From NCBI GenBank assembly GCA_032718475.1, contig JAUCBJ010006267.1, positions 1 to 58,209 of the forward strand: a DNA stretch of 58,209 bases, given 5' to 3'. The first letter of the stretch is position 1. Every line of letters begins with the position of its first letter. Under the pieces are notes generated by a model. It did no database searches and was not told the origin of the DNA. It saw nothing but the letters and a program-made list of their open reading frames with translations. Origin of the DNA: Nemertoderma westbladi (lineage: Eukaryota > Xenacoelomorpha > Nemertodermatida > Nemertodermatidae). Below, one piece after another: positions 56,365 to 58,209 of this stretch. The translations under genes and the position numbers were made by a program.

Positions 56365-56768
56365 CTTATAAATGAATTGTTGTGGGGTGGGTGACGGGGA
56401 ATTAAATATATGTTATACAGTGTAGTACATTATGATAATGTTTTCCATAGCGAAAAATATCAACCGCCCCTATTGGAACTCGAACCCGGTACCTAGGTTT
56501 CAAACTTACGGTTATCATCAGCCGAGTGTGTGTCCTAAGACCACTGAGCTACCAGGGCGGTAGAAGATTTATTCGCTATGGAGTGGGCTATCATATATTT
56601 AGGCCTTTTACAGTCACTCATAGGAAAGTACAACGTTATTCCCGTGCTCTGCCAGAAATTGCAACCATACCTCAAAGAATAACTATTATACAGTGTTGTA
56701 GAAACCACTGATACCCCGTATGCTAGTGAATTACCCGTCACTCACCCCACAACAATTCATTTATAATT
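56365..56768. mobile_element. TIR element enclosing a tRNA-like sequence
   Basis: TTATAAATGAATTGTTGTGG followed by GGTGGGTGACGGG at 56367-56400 is repeated inverted at 56733-56766. Inside, a second short inverted pair (CCATAGCGAA at 56446, TTCGCTATGG at 56572) brackets the tRNA-like sequence. Confidence 0.75.
56464..56560 (-). repeat. tRNA-like sequence 1 (SINE head or degenerate tRNA)
   Basis: On the minus strand it reads CCGCCCTGGTAGCTCAGTGG (A box) through GGGTTCGAGTTCC (B box) to AATAGGGGCGG. The outer CCGCCCT and GGGGCGG can pair over seven bases. The 97-nt length and long middle recall a type II tRNA, but the D and T stems are poor and no normal anticodon loop is clear. Confidence 0.55.
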
Positions 56769-56802
56769 AATTAACAAGCATGGCCGGTAATAGTAGTTTC
56801 TA

Positions 56803-56898
56803 CCGCCCTGGTAGCTCAGTGGTCTTAGGAGACACACTCGACTGATGATAACCGGAAGTTTGAAACCTAGGTACAGGGTTCGAGCCCCAATAGGGGCT
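56803..56898 (+). repeat. tRNA-like sequence 2, opposite orientation
   Basis: It is nearly identical to the 56464-56560 copy: CCGCCCTGGTAGCTCAGTGG, CTGATGATAACCG, TTTGAAACCTAGGTAC and GGGTTCGAGCCCC. It lies just outside the TIR element and points away from the first copy. Confidence 0.55.
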
Positions 56899-57435
56899 AT
56901 GTTTGCTTTGATTTATCGTTCAGTTGATATCCTCCTTGTTATGCTGCATAGTAATCAATCAGTTATAAACAACTTCCTGACTTCTTGAACATGTCTTGTG
57001 CACAGTGTTCGGTATCCTTCATTGCTCTAAGTGTATTATTGTTGGTAGGTTTACTACTATGTTTTGGGCCACCCACCTTCAATTTTTTTTATACTACTGT
57101 AGCTAGTTTTTGTGGCTAGGGTATATTTATATGAATCTTCCCCGCATTGCTCGCTCGGTACATAAATACACTCGGATTACAACACCGAAATTTTTTACAC
57201 AATGATGTTTGTTCGAATTTTATCAGACTCCCAGGTTGAAAACCCACCTCCTTTGAGGCACAAATACAAAGGGCCCCAAATATATTTTGTTCTATAACAA
57301 TTTTTATACTATCTAATTTTGCAATTTTTTTTAAAAGATGTTACAGTAGCTACCGGAATATATTTAAATAACAATTAATATTCGGGAATCAATATTGCTT
57401 GTTCTGTAGAACATTTTGATTATAATAACAAAATG
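56899..57435. other. No gene recognised
   Basis: AT-rich spacer before the terminal 31-bp array. Confidence 0.6.
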
Positions 57436-58209
57436 AAACGCAGGCGGAATTATAAGAAAATATAGCCGCGGGCGGAACTATAGGAACGTAGACACAGGTG
57501 GAACTATAGGAAAAAAATGTAAGATACGGGCGGAACTATAATAACAGAATGTAGACACGGGTGGAACTATAGGAACAAAATGTAGCCACGGGTGGAACTA
57601 TAGGAACAAATTGTAGCCACGGGCGGAACTATAGGAACAGAATGTAGCCACGGATGGAACTATAAGAACAAAATGTAGACACGGGTGGAACTATAGGAAC
57701 AAAATGTAGATACGGGCGGAACTATAATAACAGAATGTAGACACGGATGGAACTATAAGAACAAAATGTAGACACGGGTGGAACTATAGGAACAAAATGT
57801 AGATACGGGCGGAACTATAATAACAGAATGTAGACACGGGTGGAACTATAGGAACAAAATGTAGACACGGGTGGAACTATAAGAACAAAATGTAGCCACG
57901 GGTGGAACTATAGGAACAAAATGTAGACACGGGTGGAACTATAGGAACAAAATGTAGATACGGGCGGAACTATAATAACAGAATGTAGCCACGGCTGGAA
58001 CTATAAGAACAAAATGTAGACACGGATGGAACTATAAGAACAAAATGTAGACACGGGTGGAACTATAGGAACAAAATGTAGATACGGGCGGAACTATAAT
58101 AACAGAATGTAGCCACGGATGGAACTATAAGAACAAAATGTAGACACGGGTGGAACTATAAGAACAAAATGTAGACACGGGTAGAACTATAAGAACAAAA
58201 TGTAGACAC
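57436..58209 (+). repeat. 31-bp tandem array running past the window end
   Basis: The unit is GTAGACACGGGTGGAACTAT followed by AGGAACAAAAT, with about 25 units. Variants are GACACGG/GCCACGG/GATACGG, GGTGG/GGCGG/GATGG and AGGAAC/AGAAC/ATAAC. The first units near 57436 are the most diverged. It has no coding signal. Confidence 0.95.

Noticed and set aside
57436-58209. Regularly spaced repeats as a CRISPR array
   Set aside because: There are no unique spacers; the 31-bp units are directly adjacent, and the DNA is eukaryotic.

Overview
The window is animal nuclear DNA: AT-rich, gene-poor, with split genes, GT-AG introns and many interspersed repeats. Three gene families point to a metazoan: the selenocysteine-synthesis enzyme SEPSECS, a tetraspanin, and a SKI-family corepressor of the SKOR/fussel type. 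A fourth gene is a secreted protein of a type I associate with marine invertebrates. The frequent words TAGGCCTA and TACCGGTA and the gene set make me lean to an invertebrate deuterostome, perhaps an echinoderm. This is inference and no species can be named.

Layout. 1-3.8 kb: a tandem duplication, a tRNA-derived SINE and a decayed LINE. 3.8-6.0 kb, minus strand: an unsplit SEPSECS reading frame carrying a 252-residue octapeptide-repeat insertion. 8.4-10.1 kb: an unclassified repeat and a palindrome. 11.0-16.0 kb, plus strand: a five-exon secreted-protein gene whose introns hold a palindrome, a foldback arm, LINE tails and a SINE. 16.9-21.1 kb: three terminal-inverted-repeat or foldback elements, one inserted into a copy of another. 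22.1-22.8 kb, minus: an intronless tetraspanin. 24.9-26.9 kb, minus: one LINE split by a GC-rich foldback and by a doublet of near-perfect hairpins. 30.0-36.1 kb: a 23-bp tandem array followed by a 5.7-kb 21-bp array of about 269 units. 37-41.5 kb: LINE and other retroelement fragments. 41.9-49.3 kb, plus: the seven-exon SKOR gene (571 codons in my model). 52.3-56.9 kb: foldback and TIR elements and two opposed tRNA-like sequences. 57.4 kb to the end: a 31-bp tandem array running off the window.

The genes do not form a functional cluster: selenocysteine-tRNA synthesis, membrane organisation, secretion and neural transcriptional repression are unrelated jobs. No CRISPR, operon or prokaryotic system is present. 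The most unusual coding observation is the long threonine/glutamine-rich repeat inside the conserved fold of SEPSECS. The most unusual non-coding ones are the hairpin doublet, the nested foldback elements and the 21-bp array that stays open in four of six frames.
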